From Micromonospora purpureochromogenes (lineage in GTDB: Bacteria > Actinomycetota > Actinomycetes > Mycobacteriales > Micromonosporaceae): a stretch of DNA of 64,000 nucleotides. The notes below the pieces were generated by a model. The model was given only the letters and a program-made list of their open reading frames with translations. It ran no database searches and was not told the DNA's origin. Shown in pieces: positions 63,197-64,000 of the stretch. The translations under genes were made by a program, and so were the position numbers. Position 1 is the stretch's first letter; each line of letters opens with the position of its first letter. The stretch is taken from the NCBI RefSeq assembly GCF_900091515.1, contig NZ_LT607410.1:248001-312000 (forward strand), in the 5' to 3' direction.

Positions 63197-64000
63197 TCAC
63201 CGGTCGAGCGCCTTGCCGAGCCGCTTGAGCGCTTCGCGGGTGGCCGCCGATGAGACCACCGTGTAGATCTCCATCGTGATGGCGAACTGTGCGTGCCGAA
63301 GGATCTGCATCGCCACCCGAGGGTGCACGTCCAGATCCGCCAGGAGCGAGGCGCAAGTCCGCCGGGCGTCTCGCACCGTGATGCGTCGGACTCCAGCCAC
63401 GTCGCAACGCCGGTCCCAGAAGCGGTTGACGTTGCGTGGCTCGACCGGCCGGCCGTAGCGGGTGGTCAAAATGAGGTCCGACGGCTGCCAGGCGGGGCCG
63501 GCGGCATCCCGGGCAGCGGCCTGCGCGACACGGCGACCGCTGAGGGCCACGGCGCAGATGTCCGGCAGCGGCAGGGTGGCGTCCGAGGCGGCCGTCTTCG
63601 TCTCCCGGTGCAGCAGTTCGGCACCGACCCGCTGGAGCTGCCGATCGATGGTCAGCTCCCCCGCGTCGAGGTCGACGTCGGCCCAGGTCAGCCCCAACAT
63701 CTCGCCCTTGCGCAGGCCGAGCACCAGGACCAGGGCGTACGCGGCGTAAAGCGGGTCGTCGGCGCGGGCCGACTCCAGAAAGCGCCGTGCCTCGTCGCTC
63801 GTCCACGCCTTCCGCTTGCGTTTCCGTACCGGTGGCAGCTTCACCAGGGACGCGACGTTGCGGCTGATCAGCCCTTCGGTGATCGCCTGGGACAACAGCG
63901 TCCGGAGCACCGTCCGGAGGTGGGTGACGGTGGTTGCCGAGGGCAGATCTCGGCAGCAGCGGCCAAGGGCACAGCAGCGACGCTGGGCCGGCTTGCGTCG
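63197..64000 (-). CDS. int: Tyrosine integrase, 5' part outside the window
   Basis: The frame is open to the window edge and covers the core-binding and catalytic parts. RRCCALGRCCRDLPS is the CC...CC insert seen in actinomycete integrases. It is followed by TVTHLRTVLRTLLSQAITEG, then the catalytic Arg in LGLRKGEMLGLTW, RDARRTCASLLAD (box II, with Arg where His is usual), His in LRHAQFAITM, and the nucleophilic Tyr in EIYTVVSS. The 3' end faces the tRNA-Lys scar, as expected for an integrase next to its attachment site. It probably belongs to an element extending right of the window. Confidence 0.88.
   Translation of the reverse strand, partial: RRKPAQRRCCALGRCCRDLPSATTVTHLRTVLRTLLSQAITEGLISRNVASLVKLPPVRKRKRKAWTSDEARRFLESARADDPLYAAYALVLVLGLRKGEMLGLTWADVDLDAGELTIDRQLQRVGAELLHRETKTAASDATLPLPDICAVALSGRRVAQAAARDAAGPAWQPSDLILTTRYGRPVEPRNVNRFWDRRCDVAGVRRITVRDARRTCASLLADLDVHPRVAMQILRHAQFAITMEIYTVVSSAATREALKRLGKALDR

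Overview
The window is GC-rich actinomycete DNA. It has strong G/C bias at third codon positions, many GTG starts, and many 4-bp ATGA/GTGA gene overlaps. The protein families (XRE regulators, GPP34, TOTE primase-helicase, an integrase with a CC...CC insert) suggest Micromonosporaceae or a close relative. That assignment is inference; no rRNA is present.

Region 1 (1-14156) is a signalling locus around the cell envelope. It holds a LuxR-type AAA ATPase (partial) and its partner; a minus-strand operon of Ser/Thr kinase, coiled-coil protein, Clp-type AAA+ ATPase and zinc-ribbon/FHA protein; a divergent pair of membrane protein and radical SAM activase; two more coiled-coil or membrane proteins; and an OmpA-like lipoprotein. 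I know no described system with this composition. A kinase with two N-terminal DETLLD motifs beside an FHA protein suggests a phosphothreonine switch acting on the Clp machine.

Region 2 (14146-42116) is an accessory island. It begins with a decayed DUF2809 gene, then a two-gene Ski2-like helicase plus Mrr-like nuclease. Next come parts of an actinomycete integrative element: a replication-relaxation protein, a 2-kb gene-free zone with three families of iteron-like repeats and two long inverted repeats, an excisionase-like HTH protein and a tyrosine integrase. After a wrecked toxin-antitoxin locus and a broken XRE gene lies a 14-kb, three-gene unit: a DEDD exonuclease-DinG-RecQ fusion (1954 aa), an unrecognised 790-aa protein and a 1996-aa protein with an AAA/STAND-type ATPase. 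It ends in a hairpin, a decayed IS5-family transposase and tRNA-Lys(UUU). The trio looks like an undescribed defence-type system.

Region 3 (42324-57936) starts with a minus-strand run: HTH/zinc-ribbon/TPR protein, GNAT, GPP34, acetamidase/formamidase and APC permease. An XRE regulator then sits between two targets, an S9 peptidase and a tightly coupled six-gene operon (SDR, methyltransferase, HprK-like kinase, P-loop kinase, Nudix-nucleotidyltransferase, thymidylate-kinase-like). Both targets carry near-identical ATGCGGAC...GTCCGCAT palindromes upstream, which predicts one small regulon. A nucleotidyltransferase and a divergent kinase follow.

Region 4 (57987-64000) has two conserved small or hypothetical genes, a TOTE-type primase-helicase, a small membrane protein, an orphan CdiI-like immunity gene, the 3' half of a tRNA-Lys (an att scar) and the 3' part of a second tyrosine integrase that runs off the window.
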